A DNA stretch of 64,000 bases from Enoplolaimus lenunculus (Eukaryota; Nematoda; Enoplea; Enoplida; Thoracostomopsidae). The translations under genes were made by a program, and so were the position numbers. The stretch's first letter is position 1. Every line of letters begins with the position of its first letter. The stretch covers positions 124,001 through 188,000 of the forward strand of contig JASANG010001469.1 in assembly GCA_030248215.1 (NCBI GenBank), written 5' to 3'. Positions 22,455 to 35,100 of the stretch are shown here, in pieces. The notes under the pieces were generated by a model. That model was not told the DNA's origin and searched no databases. It saw nothing but the letters and a program-made list of their open reading frames with translations.

Positions 22455-23540
22455 TAAAACAAATGCCTTGTGCCCGGTGGTCCAAAATGCCTTGTGCCCG
22501 ATGAACCAAAATGCTTACTGCCTGGGCCAGGTGGACATATGTGCTAGAAACGAGATGTTATTTCTTATCTTAGTTCTCGAATGATGTTGTAGCGATGAAT
22601 TTTAGCAGAAAATTAAAATGTTATACAGTATACAGTCAGTACCATAAAAATGTTTGTAGTCTCTTGATCACTAGCTATCAGAGTACCACCGGAGGTCTGC
22701 TTCCTGCCCCGAATCCGGCACAAAACCGACCTCCGGCTCTGGACCCGGTCGAATGTCAGCCGGAAGTTTCGGCAAACACCAAATACCGTTGAGTTGGAAA
22801 CCTTAAAACATACTTAAGTTTTGAAAGTACATTCTTAAGTCAAACCGTGCATTATAGGTCAAGCTTTTGATGCAAGGCAAAAACATTTAATTCAACAGAA
22901 AGTTGCAATACCGGCAGTCCCCGCTTATTCAGATCCCTACAGTAGTGAAATTTTGCATTAATATTACAAAATTTAGTTTGGTGCGTTTCATTTTAACATT
23001 CCATATAATTTATAGTACAAAATTGCCGAAATTTTGTAAAAAAATAAGTATAAAACTGAAACGTTTAACATCAAATATTTCCTAAAATTAGCAAATTAAA
23101 CATCATTTAGTTACATAATCTCGCTTCACCTCTGACTTCAAATTCGTCTCCGGCTGCGGCAATATTTGTTGACCTCCGGCTACGGTATTTTTCACCTCCA
23201 GTTGCACACTGCTAGCTATGTAATTTACTTTTCTCTTACAACAATACAGTTTACATGATTTATCAGAATAACGAAATTTATTAAATATACACAGTTCACA
23301 AATCATAGTAATGGACCTTATACACACTGTCATTTCAATAAGTTTTTGAAATATATTTTTTAATGTAAATTGCGTTTTATGTTGGTTATTGGGCCATTAC
23401 CTAATGTAAGCTTTAGGCGTCGAATTTAAATTCAAAACCTGAAACTGGGAAACTGGTCCGCTATAATATTTCAGATCCAAATATAGCGTTGCGTAGCTTT
23501 ATACACGATTGCTAGCGCAAGATTTGTATTAACAGCTCAG
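22455..23540. other. Intergenic stretch with CCGG-rich repeat fragments
   Basis: It holds a short three-fold repeat of ATGCCTTGTGCCCG type (22463-22530) and CCGG-family pieces at about 22676-22790 (GAATCCGGC, GACCTCCGGC) and 23130-23210 (inverted, CTCCGGCTGCGGC). No gene is seen. Confidence 0.4.
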
Positions 23541-23547
23541 GGTTCAT

Positions 23548-23735
23548 GTAAAGATCAGGAAAGTAACGTTTATCTGCGGTGCTGTAATAGAATAAGCATC
23601 AGCTTTACACTAATTTTTTGCTTAGGCTTATGCTGAGACTTAGTTATAAGCTCATTCCTACTCTTTGGTTTACGCAAACGTTTAGGATTATGTTTATGCT
23701 GCTGTTACGGCCCTGTTCTATACATTGGCGCAGTT
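23548..23735. mobile_element. Family T element
   Basis: GTTCATGTAAAGATCAGGAA on the left, core TTTTTTGCTTAGGCTTATGC, right arm GTTACGGCCCTGTTCTATAC then ATTGGC. Confidence 0.65.
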
Positions 23736-24013
23736 CAGTTACCAAATATTTCCAGAGAACAGTTGATAAAATGATGTTCCTTCAACTGACACAAACTAAA
23801 AACAGCGTTCGGTTGTGATTTTGATACAAAATGTCATGAAACGCACCAAAGAAACTCAAGTTTAATATCTTCAATTCAAATCCAGGTCTGTAAGTAAGCA
23901 AGCCCAACAGTCAAACAACTAAAAAGTTTGAAATATTCGAAGAAAATGCACTGATTTTTTTTGATCATTTAACAAGTGTTGCTGAAAGTGTTTCGAAAGT
24001 TGACAAATTGTTT

Positions 24014-24318
24014 AGCCCATGTTACTTTGCCTGTTTGAGCAATGTTACTTTAAAGGGCGTCCGAATTCCTGGTGGGTCTATAAAAGTGTAGGTTTAGAGT
24101 TTCTAGATTACATTTTTGTTTAGGCTTAAGCTTAGGCTTAGGCTTAGGCTTAGGCTTAGGCTTAGGCTTAGGCTTACGCTTAGGAACACATTTTTCCAAT
24201 GCTTAGGTGTAGTCTTAGGCTTAGGCTTACGCTTAGGAACACATTTTTCCAATGCTTAGATTTAGTCTTAGGCTTAGGAATACGCTTAACTGATACGCTC
24301 CTAAAAGTAACATTGGCC
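24014..24318. mobile_element. Family T' element with perfect 8-bp target duplication
   Basis: The 305-bp element is flanked by identical AATTGTTT at 24006-24013 and 24319-24326. Left end AGCCCATGTTACTTT and GGGCGTCCGAATTCCTGG; core of about ten uninterrupted TTAGGC units (24123-24180) plus two further arrays separated by AACACATTTTTCCAATGC; right end AAAAGTAACATTGGCC. Confidence 0.8.
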
Positions 24319-24474
24319 AATTGTTTTATAGAACAGTTAAATTCCCTGGACTCACATTGGCTACAGACCTGATGCAATCATCTGATTGGAACCAATCACA
24401 TCGTTACACACTACTGCAAGTTTTTATGGTCCTTCGGACATCACTGGTACTTGTAATTTTTAGGCCTTCATGGT

Positions 24475-24645
24475 TCGGGCCCGTAGCCAACGGGGGACCA
24501 GGGGACTCAGTGCTTCCTGGAGGAATTTTGGCAATCTTAGAAAAATTTTAAACCTTGCTTGCAACCCATCGAAACCGCTTGTGTGCCCCTCCTGAAAATT
24601 TTTTAGCCCCCCCTTACAGGGTTTGCTGGCTACAAGCCTGTTAAG
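24475..24645. mobile_element. Family W repeat, copy 1
   Basis: Starts near TTCGGGCCCGTAGCCAACGG and ends TGCTGGCTACAAGCCTG. It shares ACCTTGCTTG...CCCCTCCTGAAAATTTTTTAG with copies at 48810-48960 and 51690-51835. The GTAGCCA/TGGCTAC ends are inverted. Confidence 0.5.
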
Positions 24646-25061
24646 ATCCTAAATATGCTTCTAGCAGACGTTTACCCCTCGTGAATCATAAAGCTCAAAT
24701 TCGTCTAATCCAATGTATTGATGAGGGGATGCAAAATTGCGTCCAATAAAATCAAGCTAAAAGTTGCAACTGTAATATAATACATTTATCGGCCTCACCG
24801 ACTAAAAGCCAATGGAAGAACAGATTCGAACAGTTAGGCTTAGACTTAGACTTAGGCTTGCAATTGAAGTTAATTTCAAGCTTAGCCATAAGCTTTGATT
24901 CATGCTTACTGTGTATGAGTTAATTATTTTTGGACCATTTTGGGTATTTGAGTTATCCGTGCAATGTTTACTGCAAAATTAATTCGTATTTCGTAGCTTA
25001 TAAGTAAACTGAATTTAGTCCAATGTAAAAATATAATTCTAATTTTAAATTTTAGTATTAA

Positions 25062-25366
25062 CAAGAGTGCATGATACAAGAATACGCAACTCATGGGGAT
25101 CCGCATGGCTCAAAATGTACCTGGCACGCGTGGCGTTTTTGGCCAACATCCCCTTATATAGAGGGGATACAACCTGTACGAACAATGGCATTGTGTATAT
25201 CCAACACCAAAACCATTCCACTTATAGTTTTATTTAGGGGTATTGCATGTGACAGCGACACCCCTCTAAATATAGGGGAGTCGGCCAAAAACGCAAACGT
25301 ACGGTGGTACATTTTGTACCATGCGAAACCCCAAGAGTCGCACTACTCTTGTATCATAAACTCTTG
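25062..25366. mobile_element. Family S element, first of a tandem pair
   Basis: 305 bp from CAAGAGTGCATGATACAAG to TCATAAACTCTTG. Preceded by GTATTAA (25055-25061) and followed by GCATTAC (25367-25373), which also serves as the left flank of the next unit. Confidence 0.7.
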
Positions 25367-25373
25367 GCATTAC

Positions 25374-25707
25374 CAAGAGTGGATTATGTCCACCTTGCAG
25401 AAGAGTGTGCAACTACTTGGGCTGTGCATGGTACTAAATGTACCAGCACGCGTTGCATTTTTGTTCCTCAATCAGGGGGGGGTGTTTAAGCAAGAGATTA
25501 ACAATAAAGTATGCTTCAGTACACATACCCCCCCTTAAACAAGGGGGGTACAATTTGCTCCTAGCATTACTACGATATAAAACTACATACAGACCCCCTA
25601 AACAAGAGGGGTAGGCCAAAAACGCAACGCGTGCCGGGTAAATTCTTTAATACACGAAATGCACCCAGTTGCACACTCTTTTTATAAAGAGTGATCATCC
25701 ACTCTTG
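25374..25707. mobile_element. Family S element, second of a tandem pair
   Basis: 334 bp from CAAGAGTGGATTATG to GATCATCCACTCTTG, flanked by GCATTAC (25367-25373) and GTATTAC (25708-25714). Contains GGGGGG/CCCCCC tracts and AAAAACGCAACGCGTGCCGG. Confidence 0.7.
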
Positions 25708-25858
25708 GTATTACGTATCATTTTAAATGATAATTTATTCACAATTGTGAACTATTACTTCTTGACAATATTAAATATAAAAAGAGTTTTATTTTTATAA
25801 TTTTAAAAACGACTAAAGCGTAATGCATTTTAGAGTCTGTACCTATATATACATGTAT

Positions 25859-26137
25859 CAGGGTGCAACCGGAATTACTGTTCACTGGAACCGGACAGTA
25901 ATAAATACATGCCACCGAAAAAGTCATTTTAATTTTCTTATTCCTATAAGGTTTATGTATTATACTAATATGAAATCTATTTTATTTTTATCGTAATTAT
26001 TTAGTAAAATGTTTGATTTCCACTAACCAAAATGTAATACCGGAATTTTGAATTCCGCTAAAAATTTACTGAAATCGAATCCAGAACTGGAAATTAAAAA
26101 ATGCCGGAACCGGAATCGGAACTCCGGTTGCACCCTG
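25859..26137. mobile_element. CCGG-rich short inverted-repeat element
   Basis: 279 bp with perfect 15-bp inverted ends CAGGGTGCAACCGGA / TCCGGTTGCACCCTG. The CAGGG-type terminus suggests a hAT-like non-autonomous element; I see no clear 8-bp flank duplication. It lies 38 bases from the nearest MAM-gene exon. Confidence 0.65.
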
Positions 26138-26175
26138 AATGTTCATCAGGTTCTATTCTATGAATCAGTGCTTAC

Positions 26176-29100
26176 CGTGATTTTTCCTGGAGGTAGCTGA
26201 ATAATATGCATACGCCACATGCGATCGAAACGAGTTGTCATATCGTCTTTAAACACCACCCGGTCATTAATCCGTACCTGCCAATCAAATCTTAACCTTT
26301 TGAGCTGCAGGACAAAACTATTTTAAGCGCAGCACCGCTCGCATTATATCCAAGACCCTCTTTCCCAAACCCGTCTTAGGCCCACGCATCTCGGCTGTAT
26401 TGACTAAATCCTCGCGTTTATTTTGAAATCGGCCAAAATTTTCTGCCACACTAGAATGATTTGGTAAGCCAGCTTAATTTTGATTTATACGCTTTTGCAA
26501 CGCTTAGGCTTAGGATTAGGCTTAGGAATACGCTTTTGCAACGCTTAGGCTTAGGATTAGGCTTATGAATACGCTTTTGCAACGCTTAGGCTTAGGCTTA
26601 GGCTTAGGAATACGCTTTTGCAACGTTTAGGCTTAGGCTTAAGCTTAGGAATACGCTTTTGCAACGCTTAGGCTTAGGCTTAAGCTTAGGAATACGCTTT
26701 TGCAACGATTTTTTGAACTTTCGTTAATCGCTAAACTCACCTCAAAAACGCTTTTCCACGATGCTTTATAGTAATAGAATTGTAATTTTCGAGGCCGGCT
26801 AAAATCAATGCTGTCAAATCGTAACACTTGTGCAGTTGCATCGTTAGTCGCTGATAAGAACGCGTAACCACTCGCTGAAATAAGCAAATTGTTGATTAAT
26901 ATAATTCTTGTATTCTCAAATGTGTGTAGCACCTATTACCAGTTGGTGGTAAGTCTTGTAATAGTAAATCAGTGAATATTTAGCCAAAAATTTAGCACGT
27001 TTTTTCGGTATGATTTCCTCAACTACTGTATTAATTTTGAGCTCAACAACTGCAATAGTTAGTGATTTTGAAAACCTATTACTAACTGATGATAGATGCT
27101 ATACACATTTGAGAATATGAGCGTAGATATAAAATGAAAAGCATCAAGTTGCATGTTTTTGCATTTAGAACTTGCAGTTGCAACTTTACACGCGCCAGGT
27201 TTTGCAGGTTGAACTTGCGGTTACAAAGCGCACGTGCAAACTTTTGCACATTGAACTCGCAGTGGCAACTTGCGTTTGGACGCTTTTACGTGTAGAACTT
27301 GCAGTTTCACCTTGCACGTTCGTTTTAACATTTTAGTACGAACTTGCAGTTGCAACTTGGAAGTGCAATTTTTTGTAATTACAACGTGCAGTTGCACAAG
27401 TTTTTGCAGCAATAACAAACGTTTTTTATAGTCCAAATGTTCAATAAACGAATTATTTTACAACAGGTTGTACTTACTCACGGAACCTTTTGCATCAAAC
27501 GGTATTCCTGTTAACCTGTTTCCATTTAAACCATGACCCGTTATCCAACCTGGGGTACGGTTCGGTATACGACGTTCACATGCGGTGCCTTAAACAAAAC
27601 CGCTTAGGGCAAAAAATCGCTAAGCATACAGTTTAATTAATTTGCACACACTGTAAATTTCAATGAGTTGATTTTAACTCAGAATGAGTTGAATCACCCA
27701 GTCTAGAGTGTGGACGTTCAGAACTCAGAATTCTGGGTCAATAAAACTCACTCTGACTTAATTATTCAACTTACGCGGAATCAACTGAACTCAAAGGATC
27801 AACTGAACTCAGAGTGAGTTAATGTTTACAGTTAATAACTCAGAAATAAACAAACTCTTTAGCTGAATTGATTAATAAACTCACTGTAATTTAAAGTGTA
27901 GTCTAGACAATTCTTATATTATCTTACTCAACATAATGGCGATTTTAGTTTGATCAATAATTTTAAATAACTGAAGTGATTGCACGGTTACAATGTAAAT
28001 AATTTCAGCGAGTTAATTTAAACTCAAAATGACTTGAATTACTCAGTCTGAGTTTGGACTATTACAACACAGAATTCTACGTTTGATTCAACTCATTCTG
28101 ACTTAATTCACTCGGAATACACTCATCTCAGAGTGAGAATCGCTCAACTCAATGTTAGCTAATGTTTACTGATACTAATTCAAAAACGACTAACTCGCTA
28201 GCTGAATTGAATAGTCAACTCATCGCAATTTTCTGTTCGACGTGATTAATTTAAATAAAGTCAACGTTTATCGGTAAAAATTTCAACACTTTTTGTTTTA
28301 ACTGTTTTTGGAAAAATTCGCTAAAGTTTACTTGTTTGCATATTTTACCATTAAAATAAGCTGAAAATATTAATAATCAAAACAATTTCGCCTTTGTAGA
28401 CAACCGTTCGCTCATTGACACATACGTAGAGTAAAATGAGCAGGAATGAAGCCAAAATTACGTATCGTAGCCGTTCCAGATTTATGACTTACAAAACATA
28501 AGTGCACTTGAAATCAGTTGTTACCTTGATCAAAACTGCAGTGTAATACAGGGCAATACTCTGCGTTTTCCATTGCGTCGATCTGAAAATACATTTTAAC
28601 CTGTTGGCCCATCGAGAAATTTGGACTAGTGTACCTAATTGCATCTAGAAACTTGGTAACTTACCTGACTTTTGAATTGAATTGACCTATTGCTTATCAG
28701 TGCCGAAGGAGCAGATAGGGGTTTGAACGCCCCCACCCCAAAACTTCTGGGTGCGGGACACCCAAACTCGCTAGAAAGCGACCGAGAAGCCAGGCGCAGC
28801 TTAAAACTTCGGCGGTTTTTGTTTCAACTGGTTAGGGTGGAGGCCTCATTATGGGTGGCTCCTCCCAAACGGGGGATACGGGCGGTGGCTGCTCCGGCCT
28901 GGTCGCTTTGTTTTAATCTGTTAATATTGAAAACTAGGTGTAGTGAATATTACACTATTTCCGCATGAGCTCATGTAAAGATCAGGGGCGGGTCGTTTTT
29001 CTGTGGGACTGCAATAGAGTAGGCTTAAGCTTTAGACTAATTTTTTGCTTAAGCTTAGCTTTCGGCTTAGTTATACGCTCATTCGTACGCTTAGACTTAG

Positions 29101-32100
29101 GCATAGCCTCAGGAATACGCTTATTCTATTGTTACGGTCCTGTTCTGTACATTGACCACCGCTTGTAAATATGCCGCTCAAGCAGAATTGCAACGTTTCC
29201 GAGCAAAGTTAATCCTAATTTGTTTGGCTACAAATTTCAATTCCACAAAATATAAATTGCCGTTTCGCTTCGAAAACACCAATGGGCTTCTTAGCTTCGG
29301 TTGAAACGGCCCTGTCCAATGCTCCAAGTCTCATCTGCACTGGCCGATTCTCTGCCCAAACGAAATCCTCACATCCCAACTGGCCGATTCTCTGCCCAAA
29401 CGAAATCCTCACATCCCAACTGGCCGATTCTTTGCTCAAACGAAATCCTCACATCCCAGCTGGCCAATTCTCTGCCCAAACGAAATCCTCACATCCCAAC
29501 TGGCCGATTCTCTGCCCAAACGAAATCCTCACATCCCAACTGGCCGATTCTCTGCACAAACGAAATCCTCACATCCCAACTGGCCGATTCTCTGCCCAAA
29601 CGAAATCCTCCCATCCCAACTGGCCGATTCTCTGCCCAAACGAAATCCTCACATCCCAACTGGCCGATTCTCTGCCCAAACGAAATCCTCACATTCCAAC
29701 TGGCCGATTCTCTGCCCAAACGAAATCCTCACATCCCAGCTGGCCAATTCTCTGCCCAAACGAAATCCTCACATCCCAACTGGCCGATTCTCTGCCCAAA
29801 CGAAATCCTCACATTCCAACTGGCCGATTCTCTGCCCAAACGAAATCCTCACATCCCAACTGGCCGATTCTCTGCCCAAACGAAATTTCTCACATCCCAG
29901 CTGGACGATTCTCAGCCCAAACAAAATCCTCACATCCCAACTGACCGATTCTCTGCCCAAACGAAATCCTCTCATCCCAACTGGCCGATTCTCTGCCCAA
30001 ACGAAATCCTCTCATCCCAGCTGGCCGATTCTCTGCCCAAACGAAATCCTCGCATCCCAACTGGCCGATTCTCTGCCCAAACGAAATTTCTCACACCCCA
30101 GTTCTATCATCGTGTTAATCGCTTACGCCCCTGCCAACTGCTTACCGTTGCGTTTTCCAACAGTGTTTGTTCACATTTTGGATCGTCTTTAGGACACTGA
30201 CGCCTTGATATTGATTTTCGTTGTTGTGTTTGTCTTAGATTAATCGGCGGAGGTGTAGGCTGTCCCCAGCGGTAATAATTTTCGTCATCTGTTGGATCGT
30301 TGCCACCAATGAATTCCGGATTGTACGGAACACTACTTGGCTGTTGACCTTGTTGCTGAGGCGGTTGGCCCCGTGGTGGATACGAGTGCCACGGTTGACC
30401 ACTGCCGTCAAAAGTTCCATGATGAATGTCGGACTGTCCAGCACAAAGTACAGCGTCGTAGCGGATATCGTCAACAATGACGAAATCAGAACGTTTAAGA
30501 AAGTTTGTTGCGTAAAGTACAATCTGAAATAAAACAAATATTTGGTTGAAATGAAGTTTTTCATCTCTTCCGTTGACCCAGTGCCAATTTCAGCGTTGTC
30601 CCATTGAATAGTTGGCCCATGTCCAGATCAGGGGCGGAAAGATTTCTGTGGGACTAGAAAGCTTAAGCTTTAGACTAATTTTTTTGCTTGGCTTAGGCTA
30701 AGGCTTTGGAGTAAATTCATTCTTACGCTTAGGCTTATAGGCTTAGGCTTAGGAATATTCACATTGTTACGCTTAGGCTTAGGCTTAGGCTTAGGAATAT
30801 GCTTAGATACTTTTCCGCCCCTGTTCTTTACATTGGCCGAACAGTTTGACTTCAGCTGCGCACTTAAAATGACCTGAAAGATTTTAATTAACTGTTGAGG
30901 GGGAATCTTGTAAGAACAGAAAGTTTTTTAGTTCATCCGAATATTTCTTCAAAAATTGAATTATGACAAAAAAAGGTAAAAATGAGAAATATTTATTAAA
31001 AATATATACGGTACTTTAGAAACTGAACTTAATTTTCAGACATACATCCCTGGTTAGATTCAAACTTAGACTTTCGTTTAAGACTAAAGCTAACGGCTTG
31101 GGCTTAAGCCCTGGTTTAGTTCTTAGTCCATATTCTCAAATGTGTATAGCAACTACAGTCTATTAGTAGTAATTGGTTTTCAAACTCACTATCTATTGCG
31201 ATTTTTGAACGCAAAATCGCTACAGCAGCAAAGGAAATCGTAAGCGAAAAATGCACTAGGTTTTGAGTCTCAGTATTCACTGGTTTGAAAGGTACAAGAT
31301 CTATTACTAACTATTGATAAGTGTTGCACATATTTAACCCCTTCTCACATTGGTTGCCTATAGGCAACTCAGCGCAGTGTATATACGTTAATTAATATAC
31401 ATCGCACCGTGTTTAATAATTGCAACACGTATACATAGTACTAAATCACCACAAGATGTGAGAGCCCCCTCGGGCTCGAGCGTCAAGCTCCTATAGCTGA
31501 GTGGTGATGGTATACGCCGCCCACTCCAGTCACTGGAGTTCGAATCCAAGCATAAAAGTAAGTCTCAGCGGAAATAGAAAATATTCATGTGAGAAAGGGT
31601 TAAAAATACGATACCTGATGTTATGTGCTTACACTTGAGCTATTAATGTTTTAGTATTAAGGCTTTCAAGTTTTAGGTTTAAGGCTAAAATATAAGTCTT
31701 ATGCTTATGCTTACTAGTAGATTTACTTTAGGTTCAGGTTTCAGCTTCGGGCCCCAGCTTAGGTCTGCAATTATATATATATATTTAGGTCTAGTGCCTA
31801 GTACTTGTTTTCTAGAGTGCAGATTTTGTTCAGTATCTATTGTATACATAGACATCAAAATCCAATACCTCAAATTCGTGTCTCATTTCATAAATCGGCA
31901 CAACTGATTGGCCAATACTTCGATACTGAGTGACGTCAGTGCAAAACGCTTCAACGATTGGTTCAATGCTTCCACGTCTGCGTTGACAGACTCGCAAGCG
32001 AACGTTTGGAGTTAACCAATGACTGAAACAGAACGAGCTGTTTAAGTATTGAATTAGTCCATATTTCTGAAATGAGGGGTGGCTGGTGGCAGTCGCATCT

Positions 32101-35100
32101 TAGCCGAAAAGGTACGATGTGATGTGAGAATTTTTAATAAAGTAAAAAAATTTCAAATAAAATTTTTCAAACTCATTTTACGCCTGCTGCCAGATTGGGC
32201 CCCTTACGGTTGGCTATTGGCCATCAGTAAAGCCTTTCTAATAGGCTGTTCCCGTGTGAATATTTTTTGTAGACGACCCATATCTTGAGCGATGTTCTGT
32301 TGTTCCGCGGGACTCCAATAGAGCATAAGCTGTAAGCTTTTATTTGTTTTTGCTTACTATATTACTTAGGAATACGTCTAGATTTTGTTTACAGGCTTAT
32401 CTTTATGCTTAGTTTTAGGCTTAGAAATAACCTTAAACTACTGTTACGCCACTAAAAGTAAACATTGGTCGAAATATTTGTAGCAAAGATAATTTACGTA
32501 TTTTAAGATAAATTGTTCACGCTTATTTTTAGACTTAGAAATATGCTTAAACTACTGTTACGCCACTAAAAGTAACATTGGTCGAAATAATTTGCAGCAA
32601 AGATACTTTACGTACTTTAATAGAAATTTTTCACACTTATTTTTAGGCTTAGAAATATGCTTAAACTACTGTTACGCCACTGAAAGTAAACGTTGGTCGA
32701 AATAATTTGCAGCAAAGATTATTTACGTACTTTAAGATAAATTGTTCACGCTTATTTTAGACTTAGAAATATGCTTAAACTACTGTTATGCCACTAAAAG
32801 TAACATTGGTCGAAATAATTTGCAGCAAAGATACTTTACGTACTTTAATAGAAATTTTTCACACTTATTTTTAGGCTTAGAAATATGCTTAAACTACTGT
32901 TACGCCACTGAAAGTAAACGTTGGTAGAAATAATTTTCAGCAAATATAATTTACGTACTTTAAGATAAATTGTTCACGCTTATTTTAGACTTAGAAATAT
33001 GCTTAAACTACTGTTACGCCACTAAAAGTAACATTGGTCGAAATAATTTGCAGCAAAGATACTTTACGTACTTTAATAGAAATTTTTCACACTTATTTTT
33101 AGGCTTGGAAATATGCTTAAACTAATGTTACGCCAATGAAAGTAACATTGGTCGAAATAAGTTGAAGCAAAGATAAATTACGTACTTTAATAGAAAACAC
33201 GAAAAAACACCACACACACACAAAAACACTTTTCACTCTTAATTTTAGACTTAGAAATATGCTTAAACTACTGTTACGCCACTGAAAGTAACATTGGTCG
33301 AAATAATTTGCAGCAAAGGTAATTTACGTACTTTAAGATAAATTGTTCACGCTTATTTTAGACTTAGAAATATGCTTAAACTACTGTTACGCCACTAAAA
33401 GTAACATTGGTCGAAATAATTTGCAGCAAAGATACTTTACGTACTTTAATAGAAATTTTTCACACTTATTTTTAGGCTTAGAAATATGCTTAAACTACTG
33501 TTACGCCACTAAAAGTAACATTGGTCGAAATAATTTGCAGCAAAGATACTTTACGTACTTTAATAGAAATTTTTCACACTTATTTTTAGGCTTAGAAATA
33601 TGCTTAAACTACTGTTACGCCACTGAAAGTAAACGTTGGTCGAAATAATTTGCAGCAAAGATAATTTACGTACTTTAAGATAAATTGTTCACGCTTATTT
33701 TAGACTTAGAAATATGCTTAAACTACTGTTATGCCACTAAAAGTAACATTGGTCGAAATAATTTGCAGCAAAGATACTTTACGTACTTTAATAGAAATTT
33801 TTCACACTTATTTTTAGGCTTAGAAATATGCTTAAACTACTGTTACGCCACTGAAAGTAAACATTGGTCGAAAATAATTTGCATAAAAGATTATTTACTT
33901 ACTTTAAGATAAATTGTTCACGCTTATTTTAGACTTAGAAATATGCTTAAACTACTGTTACGCCACTAAAAGTAACATTGGTCGAAATAATTTGCAGCAA
34001 AGATACTTTACGTACTTTAATAGAAATTTTTCACACTTATTTTTAGGCTTAGAAATATGCTTAAACTACTGTTACGCCACTGAAAGTAAACGTTGGTCGA
34101 AATAATTTGCAGCAAAGATAATTTACGTACTTTAAGATAAATTGTTCACGCTTAATTTTAGACTTAGAAATATGCTTAATCTACTGTTACGCCACTGAAA
34201 GTAACATTGGTCGAAATAATTTGCAGCAAAGATATCTTTACGTACTTTAATAGAAATTTTTCACACTTATTTTTAGGCTTAGAAATATGCTTAAACTACT
34301 GTTACGCCACTGAAAGTAAACGTTGGTCGAAATAATTTGCAGCAAAGATAATTTACGTACTTTAAGATAAATTGTTCACGCTTATTTTAGACTTAGAAAT
34401 ATGCTTAAACTACTGTTACGCCACTAAAAGTAACATTGGTCGAAATAATTTGCAGCAAAGATACTTTACGTACTTTAATAGAAATTTTTCACACTTATTT
34501 TTAGGCTTAGAAATATGCTTAAACTAATGTTACGCCAATGAAAGTAACATTGGTCGAAATAAGTTGCAGCAAAGATAATTTACGTACTTTAATAGAAATT
34601 TTTCACGCTTAATTTTAGACTTAGAAATATGCTTAAACTACTGTTACGCCACTGAAAGTAACATTGGTCGAAATAATTTGCAGCAAAGGTAATTTACGTA
34701 CTTTAAGATAAATTGTTCACGCTTATTTTAGACTTAGAAATATGCTTAAACTACTGTTACGCCACTAAAAGTAACATTGGTCGAAATAATTTGCAGCAAA
34801 GATACTTTACGTACTTTAATAGAAATTTTTCACACTTATTTCCCCACCCCACACCACACACAACACACTTTTAGGCTTAGAAATATGCTTAAACTACTGT
34901 TACGCCACTGAAAGTAAACGTTGGTCGAAATAATTTGCAGCAAAGATAATTTACGTACTTTAAGATAAATTGTTCACGCTTATTTTAGACTTAGAAATAT
35001 GCTTAAACTACTGTTACGCCACTAAAAGTAACATTGGTCGAAATAATTTGCAGCAAAGATACTTTACGTACTTTAATAGAAATTTTTCACACTTATTTTT

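Noticed and set aside
29282-30200. Overlapping plus-strand open frames of 220 and 299 codons
   Set aside because: They are the successive frames of a 40-bp minisatellite without stop codons; the opposite strand is also open in places. There is no unique sequence or splice support.
31487-31558. Functional tRNA gene
   Set aside because: A- and B-box-like words have the right spacing, but the arms do not fold and no anticodon loop can be defined. Kept only as a tRNA-like sequence.
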